From: an uncultured Lentisphaeria bacterium
GTDB lineage: Bacteria > Verrucomicrobiota > Lentisphaeria > Victivallales > UBA1829
Length of the DNA stretch: 64,000 nt
NCBI GenBank assembly: GCA_905197955.1
Contig: CAJKAR010000024.1
Coordinates: 1 to 64,000, forward strand
Reading direction: 5' to 3'
Of this stretch, positions 26,716 through 35,281 are shown piece after piece. The translations under genes were made by a program, and so were the position numbers. Every line of letters begins with the position of its first letter. Within the stretch, counting starts at the first letter, position 1. The notes beneath the pieces are model-generated. The model saw only the letters and a list, made by a program, of their open reading frames with translations, was not told the DNA's origin and ran no database searches.

Positions 26716-29367
26716 ATGAAAATGTCTCTTGTAAGACGTCTGGCGCTGTTGTGCTCGACGGTTCTTCTTTGTCTGGCTCCGCTGGCGGATGCTTACGGAG
26801 CGTCGCCGCTGGAATCGATCAAATCCATCGGCGGGACATTGTCCGGGAAAAGCGTCGATGCCAGCGCCGATATCTACGAGTATGTCGGAGAGAATATCAT
26901 TGCACGCGGCCACGTCGTAATCAAATTCAGAGATACGACCGTGACTGCCGACAAGGCAATCATCAATATCAATTCGCAGGATATCGAGGCCGCCGGAAAT
27001 GTAACGTTCACGCGACGGCAGAAACGGACCAAAACGGTCGATTATCAGGAGTATCAGGATCTGCTCGACGATCCCACCTTGAAGGTCGAAGTCATTGAAT
27101 ATGTGACTTCCGCGATCGGGGTTCGGAAAATCAAGGTCTCGATCGAGAACATCACCGGCTACATGAAGGCCGACCGTATTTCCGGGAATTTGAATTCCGG
27201 ACTGCTTCAGTTCAAGAATTTTGCGGTTCAGAACGGACCGATTTTCTGTGCGGCGTCCGAGGCGGAACGCGCCCCGGATGGAAAGATCACCGTCGAAAAC
27301 GCCCGCCTGACAACCTGTGATTACATCATTGACGATCACGACCACTATTCCATCAGCGCTTCCAAAGCCGTTCTTTCCCCGCGGGAATACAACAGCGGCA
27401 TCCAGAATTACAATCCGGACCACAGCGAACACAGTATCTGGGCTTATAACACCATGTTCCGGCTGTGGAACATTCCGGTGCTCTGGATTCCGGCACTCTA
27501 CAAGCCGATGGAATCCGACAGTTTCGGTGTCGATATTGATTTCGGAAACTCCTCCGGATGGGGATATTTTGTGCGTGCGTCAAAAGGCTTTTCCGTGATT
27601 GACACAAAACAGATGCAGCTGAATGCGGCGGCGATTCTCAACTATTATTCCGACCGCGGTGTCGCTTACGGAGGCAAGATCAATTTTGTGACGGATTTCT
27701 CCCGGACGGAATTCTTTGCCGTCGGCATGCACGACCGTGATCCCTACAATATGTGGGATTATGACGATGAGGACAACAGCAGATGGTATAAAAACCATAC
27801 CCGCATGAGAATTCCCAAGGACCGCTATGATGTGAAAATTACCAATTTGACTCATATCACGCCGAATCTGGACTTCCGCGGGCAGTTCGAAAAATACAGC
27901 GACTACAACTTCCTGGATGACTATTACACGGCTCGTTACGATCAGAATATTCAGCCGCCGACCTACGCCTCTCTGGAATATCAGATGGAGCGCGCTTCCG
28001 CCGCTCTGCTGACGACGATCCGGGTCAATTCGTTTGATACGGTCATGGAGCGTCTGCCGGAGGCCCGGTTCGATATGCCGAGACAGGAACTCTTCGGCGG
28101 ACTCTACTATCAGAGCGAAACCTCCGCCGGATATTATCAGATGAAATGGCGCAAATTCGATATCCGTTCCAAATACGGCAAAATCAAGGATTATGCAAGC
28201 GCACGGTTTGATACGGTTCATTTTCTGTACTATCCGATCAACCTGGACTTCATCAACATCATTCCGCGTGCGGGCGGTCGCTTTACCGCGTATTCGAATA
28301 CTTCCAAGCGGAAGATTTCCGACGATCAGCTGATGGATATGTTCGGAGCGGATTCCATTGATCAGCCGTTTTTCTCTGAAATGAAGCCGTTCACGAGTTT
28401 TCAGGATACGGGACGGGCGGATCTCCGCTTCATCGGAGAACTCGGTGTCGAGGCGAACACGAAGATTTACCGCACCTGGCAGAATGTCCGCAACTCCTTC
28501 CTTCAGCTCGACGGCCTGCGGCATGTCATGATGCCCTATGTGAACTACACCTACATTCCGGAGCCGACTCTGGATGAGGATAAGATTCTCTATTTTGATG
28601 ATATCGACCGGATTCACAAACAGAATTTTGTCCGGGTTGGTTTGCAGAACACCTTGCAGACCCGTCGGGGATCTTACGGGTCCGAGGCGATTACCGAATG
28701 GGCGTCTTTGGATACCTACTGGGATTTCCATGCGGAGAAGCAGGGAATTTTCGGTCATATCGGCGATATCGGGACCAAACTCTCGCTGACGCCGTTTGAC
28801 GGATTGACATTTACATCGGAACTGCTTTGGGATGTCGGACATAACAACAAGCATGATCAGGAGGCCACCCGTGCGTTCGGGCGTCAGGCGGGCCGGGTCG
28901 GCATGTCGAAATTGAAATACATCAACATGTGGAACACGATGCTGAGCTATCAGATCTCGAAGGATTGGAAAATCTGGGGATCGTACATGTATTCCGATTA
29001 CTACAAGCAGCGCGGAACATATTCCATGGGATCGATGCTGACGCAGATCAATGCGACGTCTTCGACTCTTTCCGCTTCGTATCCCATGTCGCAGATGGCG
29101 ACGATCGGCGTGAATTTCCCGACCTATATTGATCCGAAGCTGACCGGCAGTTTTTCCGTGACGTATGATGTGGAGGCGGCGTTGCTTCAGGATATGACCG
29201 TCTCTCTGAAACGGAATTTCCACTGCGTGGATGTGATGGCTGCGTTCGGACGTTCCGTGCAGTTGAACAGCAAACAGGACAAGGACAGCTCCTTCTATGT
29301 GGCGTTCTATGTCTCCCTCTCCGCGATGCCTTCGCTGACCATCGGACAGAAGTTCGGCGGAGAATGA
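26716..29367 (+). CDS. lptD: LptD-like outer-membrane LPS assembly protein
   Basis: 883 residues. A signal peptide (hydrophobic core LALLCSTVLLCLAPLADA, end near residue 29) is followed by an OstA/LptA-like beta-jellyroll (IYEYVGENIIARGHVVIKF, TVTADKAIININSQDIEAAGNVTF) and a long beta-barrel-type region. The LptD block around residues 225-285 is clear: IWAYNTMFRLWNIPVLWIPAL, then a Gly/aromatic-rich stretch. LptD inserts lipopolysaccharide into the outer leaflet, so the cell should have an LPS-bearing outer membrane. The conserved cysteine pairs of proteobacterial LptD are not evident. ATGs at 26716 and 26722 are both possible starts. It lies 47 bp before proS, probably cotranscribed. Confidence 0.85.
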   Translation: MKMSLVRRLALLCSTVLLCLAPLADAYGASPLESIKSIGGTLSGKSVDASADIYEYVGENIIARGHVVIKFRDTTVTADKAIININSQDIEAAGNVTFTRRQKRTKTVDYQEYQDLLDDPTLKVEVIEYVTSAIGVRKIKVSIENITGYMKADRISGNLNSGLLQFKNFAVQNGPIFCAASEAERAPDGKITVENARLTTCDYIIDDHDHYSISASKAVLSPREYNSGIQNYNPDHSEHSIWAYNTMFRLWNIPVLWIPALYKPMESDSFGVDIDFGNSSGWGYFVRASKGFSVIDTKQMQLNAAAILNYYSDRGVAYGGKINFVTDFSRTEFFAVGMHDRDPYNMWDYDDEDNSRWYKNHTRMRIPKDRYDVKITNLTHITPNLDFRGQFEKYSDYNFLDDYYTARYDQNIQPPTYASLEYQMERASAALLTTIRVNSFDTVMERLPEARFDMPRQELFGGLYYQSETSAGYYQMKWRKFDIRSKYGKIKDYASARFDTVHFLYYPINLDFINIIPRAGGRFTAYSNTSKRKISDDQLMDMFGADSIDQPFFSEMKPFTSFQDTGRADLRFIGELGVEANTKIYRTWQNVRNSFLQLDGLRHVMMPYVNYTYIPEPTLDEDKILYFDDIDRIHKQNFVRVGLQNTLQTRRGSYGSEAITEWASLDTYWDFHAEKQGIFGHIGDIGTKLSLTPFDGLTFTSELLWDVGHNNKHDQEATRAFGRQAGRVGMSKLKYINMWNTMLSYQISKDWKIWGSYMYSDYYKQRGTYSMGSMLTQINATSSTLSASYPMSQMATIGVNFPTYIDPKLTGSFSVTYDVEAALLQDMTVSLKRNFHCVDVMAAFGRSVQLNSKQDKDSSFYVAFYVSLSAMPSLTIGQKFGGE

Positions 29368-29414
29368 CCGGTTTTCAAATCCACTACCTACAACAGTAAT
29401 AAGGGTTTCGCATC

Positions 29415-31145
29415 ATGAAAATGTCCAGAATGCTGGGGCGCAGAATCAAGGAAGACCCCAAAGACGCAAAAACGGTAAGTCACAAATTTCTGATTCGAGG
29501 CGGATATATCCGTCCGGTTTCCGCCGGTATTTACAGTCTGCTGCCGCCGGCGGACCGGATTATCCGGAAGATCGAAAATATCGTCCGCGAGGAGATGAAT
29601 GCGATCGATGGACAGGAAGTGCTGATGCCGGTTGTCCTTCCCGCCGAACTCTGGCAGGAATCCGGACGTTTCACTTCTGTCGGACAGGAGCTGCTGCGCT
29701 TCAAGGACCGCAACGGCAAGGATATGCTCCTCGGCATGACGCACGAGGAGGCGATTGTGCATCTGGTCCGTTCCGAAATCAACAGCTACAAGCAGCTGCC
29801 GATCATGGCGTATCAGATTCAGACGAAGTATCGTGATGAAGCGCGTCCGCGCGCCGGACTGATCCGTGTCCGCGAATTCACGATGAAGGATGCGTACAGT
29901 TTCCATACCTCGCAGGAGTGCCTGGAAAAATATTATGAGCGGGCGCATCAGGCGTATGTGAACATCTATCGCAGAGTGGGACTCAAGCATGTGCTTTCCA
30001 TCAAGGCGAATTCCGGCATGATGGGCGGCAATGTTTCGCACGAGTTCATGTCGCTTGCCGATTGCGGAGAGGATACGCTTTTCGTTTCTCCCGATGGAAA
30101 AAGCTACAAGGCGAACCGCGAGATTGCGGTCTCCGCGCTGAAATTTGAGAAGTCTGCGCCGGAGCTGCCGCTGGAGAAGGTGGCGACGCCGGGAGCTAAG
30201 ACGATTGAGGCTGTGGCGGCGTTTCTGAAAGTCAAGCCGGAAAACACCGGAAAGGCGGTGTTCTATGCCGATTCGGACGGCCGGCTGATTTTTGTGCTGA
30301 TCCGCGGCGATTTTGAAGTCAATGAGACCAAACTGCAGAATCTGCTCCGCGTCAAGGAGCTTTCGTTTGCGAATGATGAGCAGATTCTGAAGGCGGGAGC
30401 GGTTCCGGGATATGCATCGCCGGTGGGAATTGACCCGTCGAAAGCGGTGATTGTGGTGGACCGTTCCGTGGAAGGATCGTCGAATCTTGTGGTCGGAGCG
30501 AACGAAGCCGGGTTCCACTACATCAACTTCAATTACGGACGCGATCTCAAGGATGCGCTGGTAGCGGATATTGCGACCGTCCGGGAAGGGGATCCCTGTC
30601 CGGTGACCGGCGAGCCGCTGCAGATGAAGCGCGGAATCGAGGTCGGAAACATCTTCCAGCTCGGGACGAAGTATTCGGCTCCGATGAAGTGCGAATATCT
30701 GGACAAGGATGGAAAATCGCATCCGATGATCATGGGTTGCTACGGAATTGGAATCGGACGCACGATGGCGGCGCTGGTCGAGGATTCGCATGATGATTAC
30801 GGGCCGATCTGGCCGATGTCAGTGGCTCCGTACCATGTGGAAATCTGCGCGATTACGCCGGACAAGGATCGTGTTATGGAGGTTGCGGAGAAGTTCTATC
30901 AGGATCTTCAGAAGCTCGGGGTCGAGGTTCTGTTCGACGACCGCGGCGAAAAAGCCGGATCCATGTTCAGCGATGCCGATTTGCTGGGAATTCCGTTCCG
31001 CGTGGTGATTTCCCCGAAGAGCATTGCCGCGGGAAGTGTCGAGTTCCGTCTGCGCGGATCGCGTGATTCGGAGATGCTGCCGCTTGACAACGCGGCGGGA
31101 ATCATTGCCGCGAGAGTTTCGGACGAATTGGAAAAATATAAATAA
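29415..31145 (+). CDS. proS: Prolyl-tRNA synthetase (bacterial type with editing domain)
   Basis: 576 residues; class II aminoacyl-tRNA synthetase charging tRNA-Pro in the cytoplasm. N-terminal catalytic half: SHKFLIRGGYIRPVSAGIYSLLP, VLMPVVLPAELWQESGR, and motif 2 in KYRDEARPRAGLIRVREFTM. An INS/YbaK-type editing domain is inserted at about residues 240-390 (FLKVKPENTGKAVFYADSDG), as in the bacterial ProS type. Motif 3 is GCYGIGIGRTMAALVE (about residues 440-455), followed by the anticodon-binding domain (VEICAITPDK, VEVLFDDRGEKAGSMFSDADLLGIP). AAGGG lies 9 nt before the ATG. The gene ends in a strong terminator. Confidence 0.97.
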   Translation: MKMSRMLGRRIKEDPKDAKTVSHKFLIRGGYIRPVSAGIYSLLPPADRIIRKIENIVREEMNAIDGQEVLMPVVLPAELWQESGRFTSVGQELLRFKDRNGKDMLLGMTHEEAIVHLVRSEINSYKQLPIMAYQIQTKYRDEARPRAGLIRVREFTMKDAYSFHTSQECLEKYYERAHQAYVNIYRRVGLKHVLSIKANSGMMGGNVSHEFMSLADCGEDTLFVSPDGKSYKANREIAVSALKFEKSAPELPLEKVATPGAKTIEAVAAFLKVKPENTGKAVFYADSDGRLIFVLIRGDFEVNETKLQNLLRVKELSFANDEQILKAGAVPGYASPVGIDPSKAVIVVDRSVEGSSNLVVGANEAGFHYINFNYGRDLKDALVADIATVREGDPCPVTGEPLQMKRGIEVGNIFQLGTKYSAPMKCEYLDKDGKSHPMIMGCYGIGIGRTMAALVEDSHDDYGPIWPMSVAPYHVEICAITPDKDRVMEVAEKFYQDLQKLGVEVLFDDRGEKAGSMFSDADLLGIPFRVVISPKSIAAGSVEFRLRGSRDSEMLPLDNAAGIIAARVSDELEKYK

Positions 31146-31159
31146 GAAACCTTCGGAAA

Positions 31160-31188
31160 GGGGAGTCGGAAACGGCTCTCCTTTTTTT
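31160..31188 (+). terminator. Rho-independent terminator between proS and the GH29 gene
   Basis: GAGTCG (31163-31168), GAAA loop, CGGCTC (31173-31178), then seven T residues at 31182-31188. It ends only 8 nt before the Shine-Dalgarno of the GH29 gene, so GH29 expression depends on read-through or on a promoter inside proS. Confidence 0.75.
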
Positions 31189-31207
31189 GTATCGTGGAGA
31201 TTTTGCC

Positions 31208-32479
31208 ATGCAGAAATTCAAAGATGCCAGAGACTGGTTTTTTCAGAAACGGTTCGGACTATTTATTCATTGGGGAATTTATGCTGTCGGAGGGCAGCAG
31301 GAACAGGCGCTTCAGCGCTACCGGATTCCGTGGAGCCGTTATCTGGAGTATCAGAAGAGCTTTAATCCGACGAAGTTCCGGGCGTCGGAGTGGCTGGATC
31401 TCGCGGAGAGAAACGGCATGCGGTATCTCGTTTTCACGACAAAGCATCATGACGGCTTCTGCATGTGGGATACGAAGGAGACCGATTTCAATATCATGCA
31501 CACTCCTTACGGGAGAGATCTGCTGAAAGAGCTCGCGGATGAGTGCCATAAACGAGATTTTCCGCTGGTTCTGTATTATTCCGTAGTGGACTGGCACCAT
31601 CCGAATTACCCGAATATCGGGCGGCATCATGAGATTCAGACGGATCCGGCGCAGCATGATCTGGAACGGTACATGACCTTCCTGAAAAATCAGATCCGGG
31701 AGCTCTGCACGAATTACGGGAAAATCGACGGCATCTGGTGGGATATGAATGTGCCGGAGATCCGGGATCCGTCGATCAATGAGATGATCCGTCGTCTCCA
31801 GCCGTCGGCTGTGATCAACAACCGCGGAATGGATGACGGGGATTTCTCCACGCCGGAGCGCAGTTTTCAGGCGGATCCGACAATTCCGTTTGCGAATCCG
31901 ACGGAGGCCTGCAATTCCGTCGGTTCCAACAGCTGGGGATACCGGATTCAGGAAGATTATTTTTCGATCTACCATCTGGAACGTCAGATGGCGTCGAATC
32001 TTGCGCTTGGGGGCAACTACCTTTTGAATGCCGGACCGAAACCGGATGGCACCTTCCCGCAGGAGTCGCTTGACCTCCTGAATGCCCTGGGAGACTGGTA
32101 CCGCAAAACCGGAGGTGCAGTGACAGCGCCTCCCTGTTACGGAGTCCTGGACGACAAGACGATTCTGTGTACCGGCGGCGGACGGGAATTGAATTTGATT
32201 CTTCTGAATCCTCCTGCCTGTTCCGCTCTGGAGCTGGCTCCGTTGACGGTTCTGCCGGAGAAGGCGGTTCTTCTGAATACGGGAACGGAACTGGAGGCGA
32301 CTCTGGAGCCGAATGTATATCGTCTTCAGGAACCGCGGTGCCTGCGTCTGCGCGGGATTCCGGTGGATCGCATTGCCGGACAGGTCCCGGTGATTCGCCT
32401 GACTTTTTCCGACCCAGTGATTCAGGGCAGGGAATTCGTCGCGGAGGAGAATCGCGCGGGAATCAACGCGAAGGAGTGA
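31208..32479 (+). CDS. Alpha-L-fucosidase, glycoside hydrolase family 29
   Basis: 423 residues. GH29 signatures: DWFFQKRFGLFIHWGIYAVGG at the N-terminus, RYLVFTTKHHDGFCMWDTKET (substrate-binding HHDGF), VLYYSVVDWHHPNYP, and DGIWWDMNVPE with D179 as expected nucleophile. A small beta-sandwich C-terminal domain follows from about residue 310. There is no signal peptide, so it should release fucose from imported oligosaccharides in the cytoplasm. The ATG at 31208 has GGAG (31196-31199) 8 nt upstream; the in-frame TTG at 31187 lies in the terminator T run and is rejected. Convergent with the GH-D-like gene and amidohydrolase remnant on the minus strand. Confidence 0.93.
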   Translation: MQKFKDARDWFFQKRFGLFIHWGIYAVGGQQEQALQRYRIPWSRYLEYQKSFNPTKFRASEWLDLAERNGMRYLVFTTKHHDGFCMWDTKETDFNIMHTPYGRDLLKELADECHKRDFPLVLYYSVVDWHHPNYPNIGRHHEIQTDPAQHDLERYMTFLKNQIRELCTNYGKIDGIWWDMNVPEIRDPSINEMIRRLQPSAVINNRGMDDGDFSTPERSFQADPTIPFANPTEACNSVGSNSWGYRIQEDYFSIYHLERQMASNLALGGNYLLNAGPKPDGTFPQESLDLLNALGDWYRKTGGAVTAPPCYGVLDDKTILCTGGGRELNLILLNPPACSALELAPLTVLPEKAVLLNTGTELEATLEPNVYRLQEPRCLRLRGIPVDRIAGQVPVIRLTFSDPVIQGREFVAEENRAGINAKE

Positions 32480-32627
32480 TTTTCTCTGCGTGAATCAGAC
32501 GCTTGAAGTTATTGGAGAAGATGTTTTCCAGCTCCGGGCGTGAGAGGTGTTCTGAGAGGACTCCATAGAGATTCATTCCGGGACTGCAGATCGGAAAATC
32601 CGAACCGAAAAGCAGTTTCCCGGAACT
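32463..32627 (-). pseudogene. C-terminal remnant of an amidohydrolase-2 family gene
   Basis: The minus-strand frame ending at 32463 reads LLFGSDFPICSPGMNLYGVL and then ELENIFSNNFKRLI, which matches the C-terminal end of metal-dependent hydrolases of the Amidohydro_2 (TIM-barrel) family: the GSDFP aspartate motif and the final NIF..N..RL helix. Nothing upstream in this frame resembles the rest of the enzyme; the reading frame runs into the preceding glycosidase gene. It therefore looks like the tail left after a deletion. It overlaps the 3' end of the GH29 gene by 17 bp on the other strand. Confidence 0.7.
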
Positions 32628-32655
32628 GTGTAGACAGAATCTGTTTTCCGATGAT

Positions 32656-34230
32656 TCACAGAACATGTTTTTCGGATGATTGTATGGTAAGGACGACTCC
32701 TGGATCGGAAAGATCATCCTGTGCGCTTGTACCGATTCGATGAAGCAGCTGGCCGTCGATGGTCAGGACACCATCGGATATTGAGACCGCACCGGTGATC
32801 TCTTCCGCCGCATCCGCCGCAAGATCCTGTGCAAAGATCCGGATTGATTCTTTCTGGCCGGAGCAGCGCAGGCGCAGTACGGAGTACTCTCCGAAGATTC
32901 CGAATGTATGTGTTGTGCAGTCAACTGGGACAGAAACCTCTGCCGCAGGAGTCCTGAGTTCGTTTTCCGGAGTTAAACGAGGCAGAGTGGCAATGAGACA
33001 GGTTCCGTTCGGATGGAGCGTGGAAACGACAAACGGTTTCTCCGATTCCACTGCCGTCACTTCCGGCAGCTCCATATTGCGCGCACTTACGGCTGGCGCC
33101 GACTGACAGATCTTTTTGTTCCAGAGCGGACGGAACCAGGTGCTTTCGTCCGGAAAAAGCCAGGAATCCGTCAGCCGTTCGCTGCTAGTGATGATCTCTC
33201 CCCGATTGGCCGGGAATGCAGGTGCGATCCTCTGCATCCGGATTGCCCGGATCGTTTCGGTACAGCGTTTTGCTCGCTGTGCTGTGGCATCATCCGGTGT
33301 TGGAATCCATCGGCTGCTGCGCATGATTCCCAGCGTACAGCCGAGCGCGGTTCCCAGATACGGCGGGTCCTCTGTGCAGACATACATGGGGAACGATTTT
33401 CGGAAACCGCTCTGAAGATGAAAAACCGCTCTCTCGATAGTCGTTGCCGTGAAAAGAGGCGCAACCGTGTCATAAGTCCGGCAGACTCCGGAGAATGCGG
33501 CGAGCCCCTCAATAAACTGTTTCCGTTCGAGACTTTCCGCATCGTTTCCGAATGCTCCGTTTCCGATCGGCTGTTCTGCGGAATCAAATTCAATTCCATT
33601 CATCGGACCGCAGGTACAGGCGTGTTCCAGAAGCAGTTCCGGATAGATCCGATGTGCCAGATCTGTCATTTGCCTGCGGAAATCCAGGTCTCTTGCGTAT
33701 TTGCCCCAGTCGACTTTCCAGAGGAGAATCCCGGCTTCACGACTCCATTCGAGTCGCTCGGTCCAGTAGTGTTCCATCTCTTCCGGCGAGAGCTGAACCG
33801 ATTCCGAGCTCCGCGCCGGCTGGCAGGCTACCCAGATGCCGAGTCCACGCCAGCCCAGTTCCCTGACTTTGCTGTTCAGAACTTTCAGCCGTTCCGCCGG
33901 AGTACCGGTGCATTCGGGAAAGCGGACGGAATCGACAATCAGAGAGCCGAATGCAAAGCCCTGCTGCTGCGGTCTGGTCAGATACGGGACATCCCAGCCG
34001 TCGTCGATCAGAAAGATCAGGTCGCCGCGGATACCCTCCCAGTCACGGGCCCATCCCTCTTCGCCGAACAGAATTCTGCTGTTCAGATTATCTCTTGTTC
34101 CGAACAGACCCTGATCGCCGGGAAATGCGATTTCTGTCGGTGTTTCCGGTGTCATTGTAAGAGCCTGGGTTGCCCAGGTGCACCAGTAGTTCGGGGCTGT
34201 CGTTTGCGGCTTGGACGGAATCAGATTCAT
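32656..34230 (-). CDS. Clan GH-D-like TIM-barrel glycosidase
   Basis: 524 residues. The pattern resembles GH27/GH36 alpha-galactosidases: LIFLIDDGWD (residues 71-80, the DDGW motif), LGWRGLGIWVACQP (125-138), and ILLWKVDWGKY (168-178) where D174 corresponds to the nucleophile position of the KxD motif. The later acid/base residue is not obvious, and the remaining sequence does not look like standard GH27 or GH36, so it may belong to a distant or unclassified branch. A beta-sandwich-like C-terminal region starts near residue 410. There is no signal peptide. AGAGGAG lies 9 nt before the ATG at 34230; upstream in-frame codons run through the promoter region. Divergent from an AraC regulator that probably controls it. 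Confidence 0.65.
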   Translation of the reverse strand: MNLIPSKPQTTAPNYWCTWATQALTMTPETPTEIAFPGDQGLFGTRDNLNSRILFGEEGWARDWEGIRGDLIFLIDDGWDVPYLTRPQQQGFAFGSLIVDSVRFPECTGTPAERLKVLNSKVRELGWRGLGIWVACQPARSSESVQLSPEEMEHYWTERLEWSREAGILLWKVDWGKYARDLDFRRQMTDLAHRIYPELLLEHACTCGPMNGIEFDSAEQPIGNGAFGNDAESLERKQFIEGLAAFSGVCRTYDTVAPLFTATTIERAVFHLQSGFRKSFPMYVCTEDPPYLGTALGCTLGIMRSSRWIPTPDDATAQRAKRCTETIRAIRMQRIAPAFPANRGEIITSSERLTDSWLFPDESTWFRPLWNKKICQSAPAVSARNMELPEVTAVESEKPFVVSTLHPNGTCLIATLPRLTPENELRTPAAEVSVPVDCTTHTFGIFGEYSVLRLRCSGQKESIRIFAQDLAADAAEEITGAVSISDGVLTIDGQLLHRIGTSAQDDLSDPGVVLTIQSSEKHVL

Positions 34231-34267
34231 AAAATAGTTCTCCTCTTGGTGTTGCTGTTTTTTATAC

Positions 34268-34273
34268 ATTATA
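34268..34273 (-). promoter_or_regulatory. -10 box of the GH-D-like glycosidase promoter (weak -35)
   Basis: TATAAT on the minus strand at 34273-34268 with only a poor -35 (TTCATT at 34296-34291). A good -10 with a poor -35 is typical of an activator-dependent promoter; the repeats at 34312-34342 would lie about 50 to 80 bp upstream of the start point. Confidence 0.5.
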
Positions 34274-34311
34274 TCACAAGCCCCTTGAAAATGAAGTCGA
34301 TGAAGATAGAT

Positions 34312-34342
34312 TAATATATGGATTTCTAAAATAATATATGGA
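34312..34342. promoter_or_regulatory. Direct repeats TAATATATGGA with 20-bp period (probable AraC sites)
   Basis: TAATATATGGA occurs at 34312-34322 and again at 34332-34342. Two identical 11-bp half-sites about two helical turns apart are what an AraC-family dimer binds. They lie between the divergent AraC and glycosidase genes. Confidence 0.55.
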
Positions 34343-34351
34343 AAAATAAAA

Positions 34352-35281
34352 ATGCAGATTCTGAAGGACCTCTCTCTGTTTACTGCGCAGACGGCAACAT
34401 TGAAATATATTCGGAAAGACTCTTCCATGTATGACCAGTTTGAACCGTTTCCCGCTTCCGTTACCCAGAAATCGGAAACGGAATGTGCCCGTTATGCTCT
34501 TTCCTGCCGTTACTTCTGCTGCAATACCATTCGGGATTATTTTTTTCAACGCAGGCGCAATCAGGATTATCTGAGTCTGGAAGTGATCTGTGAAGGAAGC
34601 TTTTACTATCGATCCGGAAAATCGGCATTTCTGGCGGAAGCCGGAGAGTGCATTCTTCTGCATCCCCGTCGGGACAACGATCTGCTGCATCTGCCCGGAG
34701 AGAACTGCCGGAAATATGGATTGATTCTGCAAGGGAATCTGCTGGATGTTCTTCTGAAGGAATTTTATCTGGATCAAGCGTATGTGCTTTGTCCAGGGAA
34801 TCTGGAGGAGTTCTGCGGAATTTTGAACCGAATCGGACGTTGGATGAAGCGAAAGGAGGTGCGTTCGTATACGGAACTTTCCGGAGAGATTTTTAAACTG
34901 TTTCAGCTTCTGACGAAGGCAGAGCGGATTTTGCCTTCTGCTTCGCGCACGGAAGGGATTCGCTCGTGGATGAGCGCTCATCTGGATATGCGGATGGAAA
35001 TGGCGGAGATTGCAGAGAAATTCGGGCTTCCGCTCAGCCGGATGACCCGGTATTTTCAGGAGGAGTGCGGAAAATCCCCTTACCGGTTTCTGGAGGAGGC
35101 GCGGCTGGAGAAGGCGGCGGAACTCCTGCGCCTCTCCAATTTGACCGTGAAAGAGATTTCTGAAAGAGTCGGGTACTGCAATTCCCTCTATTTTTCGAAC
35201 ATGTTTGCGAAACGGTACGGGAAATCTCCGAAATTTTATCGGGAGAGTTTCCGGAGAGAGAATCGAGGTCAGCAGGGATAG
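34352..35281 (+). CDS. AraC-family transcriptional regulator
   Basis: 309 residues. The N-terminal part resembles an AraC-type sensor (YLSLEVICEGSFYYRSGKSA, EAGECILLHPRRDNDLLHLPG at about residues 70-120). The C-terminal domain has two helix-turn-helix units: DMRMEMAEIAEKFGLPLSRM and LTVKEISERVGYCNSLYFSN, ending in FAKRYGKSPKFYRESF. The ribosome site is weak (GGAA), so expression may be low; an internal ATG at 34427 is an alternative start. It is divergent from the GH-D-like glycosidase, and the shared intergenic region carries the 20-bp-spaced repeats, so I infer it activates that gene. Its last 13 bp overlap the convergent SDR gene. Confidence 0.88.
   Translation: MQILKDLSLFTAQTATLKYIRKDSSMYDQFEPFPASVTQKSETECARYALSCRYFCCNTIRDYFFQRRRNQDYLSLEVICEGSFYYRSGKSAFLAEAGECILLHPRRDNDLLHLPGENCRKYGLILQGNLLDVLLKEFYLDQAYVLCPGNLEEFCGILNRIGRWMKRKEVRSYTELSGEIFKLFQLLTKAERILPSASRTEGIRSWMSAHLDMRMEMAEIAEKFGLPLSRMTRYFQEECGKSPYRFLEEARLEKAAELLRLSNLTVKEISERVGYCNSLYFSNMFAKRYGKSPKFYRESFRRENRGQQG

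Noticed and set aside
31187..31207. TTG start for the GH29 gene
   Set aside because: It falls in the T run of the proS terminator and has no ribosome site; the ATG at 31208 has one at proper distance.
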